Source: Chimonanthus salicifolius
Taxonomy: Eukaryota > Streptophyta > Magnoliopsida > Laurales > Calycanthaceae
Length of the DNA: 64,000 bases
Assembly (NCBI GenBank): GCA_013350335.1
Contig: CM023540.1
Coordinates: forward strand, 22,485,175 to 22,549,174
Direction of reading: 5' to 3'
Below, in pieces: positions 23,331 to 32,937 of this stretch. The notes under the pieces are model-generated. The model made no database searches. It was not told the DNA's origin and was given only the letters and a program-made list of their open reading frames with translations. The position numbers were made by a program, and so were the translations under genes. How positions within the stretch are numbered: position 1 is the first letter of the stretch; the number at the start of each line of letters is the position of its first letter.

Positions 23331-23492
23331 CTCTCCTCTCATAAAGAAGGTGGCGGGGCCCACCTATCAATCTATTTCTCCATTTTAGCTTTTTAATAAA
23401 GATCATTATTAAGCAAGATTAGGATAATAGGATATGGAGAAGAATCTTGTTAGGAGTAGATAAAAACATTCTCCCTTTTGGTTAGGGGAACG

Positions 23493-23850
23493 TAGGGTTG
23501 AAATTTGGATCGAGTTGAGATAGTTTCAATAAATTTAATTTACTTCATATTAAAATTTATAAAACTTGATTCAATTCGAATTGAATTCTTGACCTGAATT
23601 ACTTAATCTGACTTGACTCGAATTTCTGATCCCGACTCAATTCAAGTATTGTTTTATAACTTGGTGCATTCGGATTGAATTGGATTGTTTTTTAATTTTT
23701 TTACTTGGACCCGACTCAAATTTCATGTCTGTTTTATTTTTCTCAATCCAATCTGACTCGAGATATATAAATATATAATCCAAATCCATTGATTTTTTTA
23801 GGATCGGGTCATGCAGTTCGGATTAAAACCCGACCCAAGTTTTACCTCTA
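23493..23850. mobile_element. hAT-type MITE, TAGGG / CCGACCCGA family, 358 bp
   Basis: Ends TAGGGTTGAAATTTGGATCG and, in reverse complement, TAGAGGTAAAACTTGGGTCG. The flanking octamers GGGGAACG and GGGTAATG agree at six of eight positions, a decayed duplication. The interior is filled with CTGACTCGA, CCCGACTCAA and TCGGATTGAA words in both orientations. Confidence 0.72.
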
Positions 23851-25194
23851 GGGTAATGTCAGTGGGTACGGGGTACTTCCAAAAGATCCGACCCAAAAGG
23901 TGGGTCTAATTCGAAGACTCCATGTAGTCTTTTGTATGTATGTGGGTTTGGAACTTCGAATTCGGGTCTAGGCAATTTCCTTTTTCTCTTTCTCGTCGAT
24001 AGATAGATAAATAGATGTTCAGATATGTTTTACAGATGATCAATGTTACTTGGCTTTGATTATTTATTAAATGGATAATTTGTTCATGAAAATAATTTAT
24101 TAAATTAATTATGAACATTAATTTCAAATAATTTAATTGATTTTATTTGATTAAAAGCTTATTATCTATTTGACCTACCACTTTATCTGAAGTTATAGAA
24201 GGCCAAACATAGATTCAATATATAGAGTTGAGAGGTTATAAATTAAAAGAACAAGGAAGAGAAGGTGCCATTTGAAAACATGAAGAGAATGTATAAAAAG
24301 AGCATGGTAGACTATAAAGTGACCGGTGATATGATTTATAATATAGTCAATTAGATAATGAGAATTTATAAAGTTGACCTCATATAGGTCTGATATGGGC
24401 TGATAATGACCATCATGACTCTATAAGAGACTCTTTCATCTTTGCTAGTGTCCTTTTCTCCATTGGACATATGAGGTTGGTAGAATGAATTGAATGAATT
24501 TACACTCTTTGATTTTATAGTTTCCAGACAATTTATAATATCACCAATCATTAGTTAAAAAGATAAATTAGCCATTTCAATCATATAAATTTTTATTATT
24601 TTGAAGATATTATTTAACCATTTTTTTAATAAATCTATTTTTAAATATTATGTTTTTCTAAAAGGATATCTTGTGAAATCATAATAAACCTTAAAGTAAA
24701 GGTGCATGGAGCAGTACCTCAACCTAACAAGAAGGCAATAATATATATGGATCATTTACATCCTAACAATTATTGGGACATTTTTATATAATCAGGATTT
24801 ACAACTGATATCTTGGTTAAAAAAAAAATCTCCTATTTTTTTTTTCCTTATATCATTGATATCAGCCGATGTATCAAATCTCGAGTAAAAGATAGACGTC
24901 AAGATTTTAGATTTTATTAAATTCCAAATGCTGCTGGTAAAACAGAAAAGAATACATAAAAATGTGAAACATGTCCATTTCCACGTGGAAACGTTTTCCA
25001 CTCTGCAGTGGCTCTGGCTCTGGTACATAGTATCACAAAACAAGACTCACCGACAATAATTATTTTTGTTAGTAGTAGTAGTAGTATTATTATTATGGAT
25101 ATCTGCAAATTTGTACTAAGGATTGAAGCATATGTTACATACTTATACTTTCTGTTAATATTTTTCATCTTTTATCATTAATTTTTTTTCTATT
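23851..25194. other. AT-rich intergenic sequence
   Basis: No gene or repeat family recognised. A single TATCAGCCGAT word occurs at about 24,860 without an element around it. Confidence 0.35.
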
Positions 25195-25360
25195 ATTTTT
25201 TTTGAATTTACGTATGAAAAACTGTGGAAAACTCAGCGTAAAACCCCCACGGAAGATACCCACTGCCCTTAGAGTACAGTATGTTAGACTATGAAGATTT
25301 GAACTTCGCACTTTCCACTTCTTGAAGTATGAGGTTAACCAATTGAACTACACCTACACA
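25195..25360 (-). mobile_element. tRNA-derived SINE, family B
   Basis: On the minus strand: GGTGTAGTTCAATTGGTTAA (A-box region), then GGAAAGTGCGAAGTTCAAAT (B-box region), then GGGCAGTGGGTATCTTCCGT, TTTTACGCTGAGTTTTCC and a tail ending in CGTAAATTC plus A-run. The same order recurs at 29548, 57083 and 63808 (minus) and 37592 and 53338 (plus). The target duplication is unclear because both flanks are T-rich. Confidence 0.75.
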
Positions 25361-25705
25361 ATTATTTTGATTAGTGTAACACGCGTGTATTCTAAATTTT
25401 GATGAAAATATTGTGGTTTTATAAAGTAGATGTATCTATAAATCCTGTTACTTCTTAGCTAATAATTTCATTTTTGTCGTATATTGTATTTGCAAAACGA
25501 TGTCGTATGATAAGATTCTTGTATTTTGTTATTATGACTGACAAGTAACGATGGAAGGAGGACAATCAAACAATGTCGGTGGTAAAAATAAATGTGCATT
25601 TATTATCCATGAACGGATTACAAAGTGGAAGATGGAGGATGTTGAACTACGCATTAGATATTTGCACTGTACCGAACACTTGTTGAACTTTTATATTAAA
25701 TAGTA
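25361..25705. other. AT-rich spacer
   Basis: Sequence between the family B SINE and the second Stowaway copy. No gene or further repeat recognised. Confidence 0.35.
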
Positions 25706-25896
25706 TTTCTTCTGTCTTATTTTAGTTGTTTCATTTGAAAGATTTGTATTTTTTAAGAAAGTCTTTATCTAAGGTTAGCACTTCATGTGATCTCATTCAT
25801 TTTCAACACATTTTATACTACTCTTATATAAATGAGACAACTATTTTGAAATAATTCAAAAATCCATATAAGACAATTAATTTGAGAGAGAGGGAG
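25706..25896. mobile_element. Stowaway-type MITE, copy 2 (diverged)
   Basis: Same body as the elements at 4601 and 27461 (TTATTTTAGTTGTTTCATTT at the left, AATGAGACAACTATTTTGA and GAGAGGGAG at the right), between TA dinucleotides, but with a mutated left end TTTCTTCTGTC. More substitutions than the other two copies suggest an older insertion. Confidence 0.82.
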
Positions 25897-26979
25897 TATT
25901 AAAGATCATGTCGATTTTGAGACGATGTTGTATGTCTTGAGTGACGACAACTCTGTTGTCATGTACATTGACAAGATATTGAATCCCACAACAAATATAC
26001 TAATGAATAATCCAACAATTGATGACTACAAAGTTCTCTAAGAGAAGAATCGAAATCCATTTATAATCAGGGATGATGGGATGGATCTCCTTACTATAAA
26101 TGTTGGACAAGAGATATCACTTGATTAAAAGTCTATTTAAAATGTTCTAAGGACTCGTCGAGTTAAAATATCTTTGAACACATTGTTCATAAAAAAAACT
26201 TAAAAGCTTTTCTTATATTTTCCAACCCTCCCATTTGCAAACTTTCACGTAAGGTAGCCACACATATACGCTGGCACTGGCACCTAGATATAAAATTTTG
26301 GCTAATCATCCAATTATATATGTCAATAAGCCTCAAATTATTAGTATATGTCAATCTCATCCAAAATGAATGAATTAGAATTTAAACTTGTTATGTTTAT
26401 AAATTTTTAAATATGAGTTTGGCATCCATTGAGATTTTATATGTTCTTTCGTATCAAATCGGATCTAAACGTGCTTATTCTAAAACCATATAACTTGTGA
26501 GAATTGACTTTGCGGTAAAAAACTTATCTGAAATGTAGGAAGTCTTGAATTTAAGTTACTCGTCGAGCATCATTATCAGTAATTATTTTTTTATAAGAAA
26601 ATCATTATGTAAGATTTTAGAAAAAAATGCATGCAATAATTAGATTCTGTACATAGTAATTGAAAATGAATGTAATAATTTACTAAATTGAAGTGAGAAT
26701 TATTAGGATATAAGAGAGTGTGAATCATACATTGGTGCCTTTGTCCCCTTGTCGTGAGTCGTCACACCCTAAGGTAACGAAAATGACGTCCATTTCTCAT
26801 CTTTTTCACAAACAAAGGAAAGATGAAGACACGAACGCATCGGATCGGATTGGACTGGATGAAAAGATCATGCAAATCTTTAAAGGTTATAACCCAAATT
26901 CTTTCTATCCAAAAATGCAGAAGGGGGATGAATATACATGTTCGATTAGATTTGATTCACGGCTTCCTTTTTATATTTA
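25897..26979. other. AT-rich intergenic sequence
   Basis: No gene recognised. Around 26,500-26,600 a weak tRNA-like SINE head is suggested (GAATTGACTTTGCGGTAAAA). The ORF at 26720-27049 runs into the next MITE and resembles no known protein. Confidence 0.3.
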
Positions 26980-26988
26980 TTTATTTAT

Positions 26989-27187
26989 GAGTCGTCATTT
27001 AGACACTACTTTTCTTCTAAGAGACACTCTATTTCAAAAATTTGTGTGAAACTTACCATTTTGCTTTTCAGTTTTTTAAAAAGCCAATTCCTCTACACAA
27101 AATTGAGGGGCAAAATGGTAATTTCGCATAAAATTTTGAAATAGAGTATCTCTTAAAAAAAAAAGTAAAGTGTCTAAATAACTACCC
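26989..27187. mobile_element. Long-TIR MITE, 199 bp, 9-bp duplication
   Basis: Flanked by TTTATTTAT at 26980-26988 and 27188-27196, though the flank is itself low complexity. The arms are inverted over about 80 bp: TCATTTAGACACT, TAAGAGACACTCTATTTCAA and TACCATTTTGC recur in reverse complement on the right. The right end in reverse complement starts GGGTAGTTA, as in the element at 15306, so the terminus is shared although the body differs. Confidence 0.8.
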
Positions 27188-27460
27188 TTTATTTATTTAT
27201 TATACTGGTATCTCTTTTCTTCGATCGTGTCAATATCAACTATAACTATTCTATATTACAAAATTAGGCTCGGCAGGCCCAGCCTTTGCTTTTGACCCCT
27301 TCCCCTGAGAATTTATTTTCCTCACCTCTTGTGGAACACGACCAAGATAGGAAAAGCATTTTCTATGGAAAAGGTTCACATGAAAAAAAGGAAAACAATT
27401 TTAACATAAAATCATTTTCAATTTCCACAAGAAATATTTCGCACAAACATACTTTAAATA

Positions 27461-27651
27461 CTCCCTCCGTCCTATTTTAGTTGTCTCATTTGAAATATTT
27501 GTATTTTTTAAGGAACTCTTTATATAAGACTAACACTCCATGTGATCTCATATATTTTCAATACATTTTATACTACTCCAATACAAATGAGACAATTATT
27601 TTGGGACAATTCTAAAATCTAAATAGGACAACTAATTTAGGACAGAGGGAG
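27461..27651. mobile_element. Stowaway-type MITE, copy 3
   Basis: CTCCCTCCGTCCTATTTTAG at the left and GGACAGAGGGAG at the right, between TA dinucleotides (27459-27460, 27652-27653). It is very similar along its length to the copy at 4601, and its termini are the best preserved of the three. Confidence 0.93.
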
Positions 27652-28001
27652 TATTAAAAGGTGAAGATGAATCCTAGAAATTTGATTTCCACTTTGTGAA
27701 ATCGTATTTGGACATTTGGAATGTGGGTTGAAGAAACAAAGAAACCTCGTGGAGACTCGGATTGATTCTAAGTCTATTGTGAATTGAGTCTAGTGAGCCC
27801 AAGTTTAACTATTCTAGGCTTAAACTTGACAAAATTAGGCCCGATTTCTTTACCGAGTCAAAATTTGAGTTATCTGAGTCTTTAAAAAGAGCTCGTGAGA
27901 GGCGAGTGCTTCTTGTATGCGTTGAAAGCTGCAGTTCATCATATAAGCCCTATAAACGATTGAACCATATGCGCTGGCCCAAGCCCTATATTAGATGAAA
28001 G

Positions 28002-28272
28002 CAGGTCGAAAATTGGGCCCAATCGAGATTTCGGTCGAGATCTTTTCTCTCTCTTCAATTTTTTTTTGGGAAACTTTGGTGGCTTTTTTTTTTTGAAAAA
28101 AATTATTTAAAAAAATAAAACAACTGTTTTTTAATAAAAAAAATATAATTATTGGCCGATATCTAGGCCGATATTCGTCCGATATGGACAAGTATCGGCC
28201 AAGATATCAGCCGGGCCAACAATCGATATTTGGCCAATCTGTTTTTTTCTCTGGCCTAGATTTATACCCCTG
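28002..28272. mobile_element. hAT-type MITE, CAGGGGT / TATCGGCCGATA family, 271 bp
   Basis: Exact 8-bp duplication GATGAAAG at 27994-28001 and 28273-28280. Ends CAGGTCGAAAATTGGG and, in reverse complement, CAGGGGTATAAATCTAGG. Interior words include GGCCGATATCTAGGCCGATA, TATCGGCCAAGATATCAGCC and GAGATTTCGGTCGAGATC. The CAGGG end and 8-bp duplication indicate hAT mobilisation. No coding capacity. Confidence 0.88.
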
Positions 28273-28474
28273 GATGAAAGACATCTTTTAGGAACATAGC
28301 TGTGGCTATCAAACGGAAGATAAAGAAAATGCAAAATTCATTATTCTATAATGGGTTCAATAGGAGAATTTGGGTGGTTTCAACTTTCAAGCCCAAATAC
28401 CCAATTACAAAGATCAGATACATTTTTTCTGCTATACTTCAGGCTTTAGGCCAGCATGTTTGTAGATACAGCCA

Positions 28475-28719
28475 CAGGGGTAGAAATATCGCTGGGCCCG
28501 AGATCTCAGTCCCACGAATATGGGCTGATATCTCGCCAATATCAGCCGATATTTCTCTCTTTCTCTCTTTTTTGTCAAATCTCGGCCGTATTGACCGATA
28601 TTGGCGAGATCTCGGTTGTATCGGCTGAGATCTCGCCCGTACGGACGATATATCTCGAATCGGCCGAGATATATCGAGCGTCCAAAACCCGAGATATCTC
28701 GGGCGATATTTCTACCCCA
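28475..28719. mobile_element. hAT-type MITE, CAGGGGT / TATCGGCCGATA family, about 245 bp
   Basis: Left end CAGGGGTAGAAATATCG, right end in reverse complement (A)TGGGGTAGAAATATCG, so the terminal inverted repeats pair over at least 14 bp. The interior alternates GAGATCTCGG, CCGATATTGGCGAGATCTCG and TCGGCCGAGATATATCGA. The right terminal bases are altered and no target duplication is visible. Confidence 0.75.
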
Positions 28720-29547
28720 TTTACGTTGAATCGGCTCCTTTTTAGGCCCACTTTAATACCTAAAAAGTTCTTGTCTACCTATCTGAGCTCAGGCCCAACC
28801 TGTCTGCAGAGCCTATACAAGGGAAATTGAGGAAAGAGAAACTATTGAAGTATGTCACCTAACTGGGCCTGGGCTAGCATTGAGGGTTCCCTGCTCATAC
28901 TCAGGCCCATATTAAGAGCTCGAATGCAAATCAAGCCAGTCTTGGAATCAGATTTTGGATAATCTATGTCCAAACTTCAATATTACATATAAAATTTGTG
29001 ACTATATTATTATATACTAATTTTTCATATATTGGGCTCACAGAGTTACAGCCGTGCGATAAGATTAGACAGTGGTGCACTCCGGCGAACAAGCATAAAT
29101 TGGATTGAGAGACGGTTCTGATCTCGAGCAAAAAATTCGAAATATGTTTACAAGTTCAACCCTATTGTTTTCCTCTTGGCTGGGGAGATGGATCAATGGA
29201 TGAAGAAAATTAAAAAGGAAAAAAAAAAAATATGCATTAGTCCCCTCTGAGTCGATCTCTCTCATCTTCTCTTTCTTCTCTTCTCATTTGCTGTGTGTGT
29301 TAAATGGGAGGAAAAGCTACCTGCAATATGCCCCCACATTTGTTTTTCTTTACAGAAAAATCTAAATGGGCCTATCGTCCTTATTAAATGGGCCAGATTC
29401 AATATATTGGGTTCAAATCTATATTTGGCCTAAAAATGATAGAAATCTCCATTTTGACTGATGCAATATTCGTTTAAGAGTAGGCGCATTCTCCCCTAAG
29501 TTCAAACAGCGACGCAAACTTTCATCATGTACTAATAATGTCATTAG
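28720..29547. other. Intergenic sequence
   Basis: No gene recognised. The short ORF at 29065-29265 on the minus strand is low-complexity in part and resembles nothing known. Confidence 0.35.
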
Positions 29548-29705
29548 TTTTTTTTTTAATTTACGTGTAGAAAACCTTAGACACAGTCCTACAAAAATCC
29601 TACGTCCAATACCCTTTGGACATACCAAAGTTAGGCCATGGGAGCTCGAACCTTCATCTCCCGCTTCTTGAGGTGGGAGGCAACTAGTTGAACTACACCC
29701 ATGTG
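29548..29705 (-). mobile_element. tRNA-derived SINE, family B
   Basis: Minus-strand head GGGTGTAGTTCAACTAGTTG, then CCTCAAGAAGCGGGAGATGA, then GGTTCGAGCTCCCATGGCC (B box), and a tail ending TCTACACGTAAATT plus A-run. The order of blocks matches the copy at 57083. Confidence 0.8.
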
Positions 29706-31271
29706 GCCATACGGGTTACTTCATGAGTTAACCCCTTAATGAAATTTTTTTAAGGCCCTAAAACACCTTATCTATGGCTACTTGAGCCAACTTCAAGTTA
29801 TCTCTCAAATTATAAATAAGCTATCATAAAATTCAAGATACATTGATTTATTTAATACATGTCATTCATATTTTAAATTAATTTAACAATATGGTTTTTG
29901 GTACACATTAGATGACCTGCAATGTTCTATAGAGTAAAGTGCTGAACAACAATGAAAAAACAAAGTTTGGATACGTTATATTGGTTCATTATGTTTAAAA
30001 AATAGATTTAAATATGACCGCATTTTGAAAAGTTTAAAAATAGTTTTAATAGATAAGAAATTGAGAGAAATTCATTTGAACTAGTAATCACATGTAATTA
30101 GAAGACTAATTGAGTTTACCTTGAATTTACAGTGTTGAGAACTTGCAAGTTGTAGATATAAGAAGAGGGCATATCGAAAAGTGTGGAAGAACGAGATATA
30201 AAAAAAAGACATTTAATTGTGAGTTTATTAAGTTTGATTTTTTGTAAGTTTAATTGAAAAATAGAACTTAAAAAATTAAATTTAAATTAAAAAAATCATT
30301 GGGCCCACTTATTAAGAAAAGAAAAAATTGTGCTGTATAATTACTCCATGATGCCGCTATCTAACTTGACTTTGATTGATCCCGCACTCCATGGCCTATC
30401 ATCATCAGCAACGTGGCAGCACATGCGGAAAATTTTCGAATTGTGGGACCCATTTAAATGAGGAGCTCATCAATTGGTGAAAGCTCAGCCGTAGTTTCCA
30501 ACTTCACTCCAAAGCAATGGCGCACGCCCTAATTATACTTTCGGAAAAACACCCTTCTGCTTCCTTCATTTTACCAGCATACCCCTACTTTCACAAATTA
30601 CCATACTTGGCTTTGAAGGTATAATGTTTTGATTTGTATTTGGATTTGGAATAAATGTTTAGGCAATATTCAAAATGTCATATAATTTAAAATGAATATT
30701 TGAATAATTATATTGGCAAATGAATATTTTAATATGAATTCATGTAAAACTTGTGGAAAATTTAAATATATTTTAGAGTTAAATTGGATTCTCATTTTAG
30801 AGCTGAGTTAAGTATATTGACTTGATTGAGTTTTAATATTCAACTCCTACATCGTATATCTATATGATAAGTTTATTTGATTAAATTCAATTTTTTTTTT
30901 AAATAAATCAAAGATACTCAAAGTCTATCGTTCAAGTTAAGTTAAATTACAGATCAATTTGATAGTATTTTTTTTCTATTTTTCAACCACTCTAATATAA
31001 ATTAAAGAACATTTTATCATTTATTTTTCTTTTTTTCATTTTGGGTTGGATAGATTTTGATCCTAAAATCTACTCAGACAAAAAATATAGTACGTATAAA
31101 TAGTATAATAAGAAATCAATGCATGTGTCTTGGTTGGGATACCATCAACACAGTGGCATTTTGGTATTTCTCTGAAGACGGAAGGGCATATCCCTCGATT
31201 TCTTGTCACCTTCCGTAAAATCCAGCCTTAACGACTAAGCGAATACCAACTGCCAAACACTCCTCCTCTCA
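29706..31271. other. AT-rich spacer upstream of MIR166
   Basis: No gene recognised. The last 150 bases before the TATA motif are less AT-rich and could be promoter sequence of the microRNA gene. Confidence 0.35.
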
Positions 31272-31277
31272 TATATA
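31272..31277 (+). promoter_or_regulatory. Candidate TATA box of MIR166
   Basis: TATATA within CTCATATATACACA, preceded by a CT-rich stretch, about 130 bp upstream of the hairpin. Plant MIR genes are transcribed by RNA polymerase II from TATA promoters, and the spacing is suitable, but no transcript start can be proved here. Confidence 0.4.
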
Positions 31278-31394
31278 CACAAATGTTACTGGCATTTCTG
31301 TAATGTGATGACTAAGGGAAGTGCAGAGATTTCTCTGGTTATTTGTAAATATTTCAGCGAAATGGGATGTTTGGTCTGAGCTTGGTGTTGGAAA

Positions 31395-31495
31395 TTGGTG
31401 ATGGGGGGATTGAAGTATGGATCGAGGCGTAAGAATTTCATTATTTAATCATTTTTAGAACCTCGGACCAGGCTTCATTCCCCTCACAGCTTTTT
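31395..31495 (+). ncRNA. MIR166: MIR166 precursor hairpin
   Basis: The 3' arm at 31463-31483 is the canonical 21-nt miR165/166 sequence without a mismatch (begins TCGGACCAGG, ends CATTCCCC). The 5' arm at 31405-31427 pairs with it over 23 positions with only three mismatches and two G:U pairs; allowing two-base 3' overhangs the star strand is 31407-31427, GGATTGAAG..TCGAGG, close to known miR166 stars. The loop is about 33 bases (31428-31460). miR166 directs cleavage of HD-ZIP III transcripts (PHABULOSA, REVOLUTA and relatives) and so sets leaf polarity, vascular patterning and meristem function. A TATA motif lies 130 bp upstream. No protein gene overlaps; the short ORFs around are incidental. 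Confidence 0.92.
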
Positions 31496-31499
31496 CCAT

Positions 31500-31735
31500 T
31501 CAATGTCTCTATGCTTGGGTGGAGCAAGAAGAGAAGGATGCACAAAACAGCAGCAGAAACTGATGCAAGAATGTCTATTCTGCCATATTTCTGAAGCAGT
31601 CAGTTCTCTCTCTCTCTCTCTCGTTCTCTTTCTCTTTCTGTGTCTGTCTCCTCTAATGGCAATTTCACCCGAAAGCCCAAAGGCACAAAATCCTCTCTCT
31701 TTCCCTCTTATAAACAATCATCAAGAGTAGGGGTT
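31500..31735 (+). other. Probable downstream part of the MIR166 primary transcript
   Basis: Sequence after the hairpin is less AT-rich than its surroundings and holds a CT-rich tract (31604-31640). I infer it may belong to the primary transcript. The overlapping ORFs on both strands are CT/GA low-complexity products. Confidence 0.3.
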
Positions 31736-31854
31736 GAAATTTATCCCGAATTTGAAAGCTCGAAAAGTCCAATAGGAAATATTTAGAGGTATACACAAAT
31801 TTTGCCCAGCCCTAAAACCTTAGGACCCAACTCGCAATGATAGAGTTAGAGTTT

Positions 31855-32045
31855 GGTGTAACAAGGGCAGTTCCATATTGGAAATGCCCAAGGAAAATCT
31901 TAGATTTATAAGTGGGGGTGGAAGAGCCTGTAACAAGGGCATTAGAGATTGGGCTGGGGAGCCTGTAACAAGGGCAGTTCTGCATCGGAAAAGCTCTGGA
32001 AAGATGTTGGGTGTATAAGCGAGGGCTGTGAACTTTGGAAGCGGC
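31855..32045. repeat. Imperfect tandem repeat with TGTAACAAGGGCA units
   Basis: The word TGTAACAAGGGCA occurs three times (about 31857, 31930, 31970). The first and third are followed by GTTC..CAT/TAT..GGAAA, a GGAAA..AT block and TATAAG(T/C)G(G/A)GGG. This layout resembles the GTTCCACATCGGAAA-type repeats found in plant LTR or TRIM relics. I could not define element ends. Confidence 0.45.
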
Positions 32046-32728
32046 TAAATCTTTTGAGTGTGAAACCGACCCATGACATTTGGACTTAGTCTTTCTTATA
32101 TCACTCGCGACAAAGTTGTGGAAATCTCCCTAAACAAGAGTTGTAGTTACCAAGAAGTTTCGGAGAACTGGCATAGTGAAAATAAGGAGTAGTAGTTGGG
32201 TTAAGCCCGGCACGCGATGATCCGTTTTGGGCCTGTTTGGATGAACTTTTTCAAGTACTTCTGTCTGATGTGCAGCACCATAGGCGTATGTACTAAGCCG
32301 CTTTCTCAGATAGGCTTGCAAGCTTGAGCTTAAAAGTCTACTGAGCTCAAATAGACCATATTTTTATGGGCTCAACATGACTAGGCACACCTGGTGTTAT
32401 GGCCATGCAAACTGAAGTATTAAAAATCAGCTGATGCACATCCAATGTATGTCTCCCATAAATTCAGATCCAGTATGGGACATCACTCATTTTAGCGACC
32501 CTAATAATAAGATCAAACAACTTAAAATATAAATATTTATTAAGAGTCAAATTTTAAGAAGATATTTGTGTATGATAATTTCCATCTAGATAAAAAAAAA
32601 ATTATACATTGAAATTATTTTCATTTATTCTATGCAAGCTTTTTTATGACAATTTATTTCCACAAGAACTCTTAGTGGTAGGGCTAGAAAGCAATTCAAG
32701 GTTTACGGACCAACCCAACCCAACCATG
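32046..32728. other. Intergenic sequence
   Basis: No gene recognised between the tandem repeat and the next MITE. Confidence 0.35.
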
Positions 32729-32736
32729 ATCCAATC

Positions 32737-32929
32737 CAGGGGTACAAATATCGGTATCGACCGATACGATATATCGACCGATATATCGTTATTGGCCGAT
32801 ATTTTTCTCTTTCCTCCTCGTTTTTTTTAAATATCGGCCGATACGATATGATATCGGCCGATATTCACATCTCTAAAACCGATATATATCGGTCTATACG
32901 ATATGTATCGGCCGATATTTCGACCCCTG
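32737..32929. mobile_element. hAT-type MITE, CAGGGGT / TATCGGCCGATA family, best-preserved copy (193 bp)
   Basis: Exact 8-bp duplication ATCCAATC at 32729-32736 and 32930-32937. Terminal inverted repeats CAGGGGTACAAATATCGG and CAGGGGTCGAAATATCGG differ at two positions. Between them are about ten copies of TATCG(A/G)CCGATA or its half-sites, separated by a CT-rich spacer and a T-run. No coding capacity. This copy defines the family ends. Confidence 0.93.
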
Positions 32930-32937
32930 ATCCAATC

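Noticed and set aside
28475..28719. CRISPR-like or satellite interpretation of the repeated CGATAT words
   Set aside because: Repeats alternate orientation, lack unique regular spacers and are bounded by inverted ends; a plant MITE explains them.
31363..31390. GGGATGTTTGGTCTGAGCTT as the miR166 star arm
   Set aside because: It pairs with the mature strand only with a three-base bulge; the 31405-31427 arm pairs far better and is nearer.
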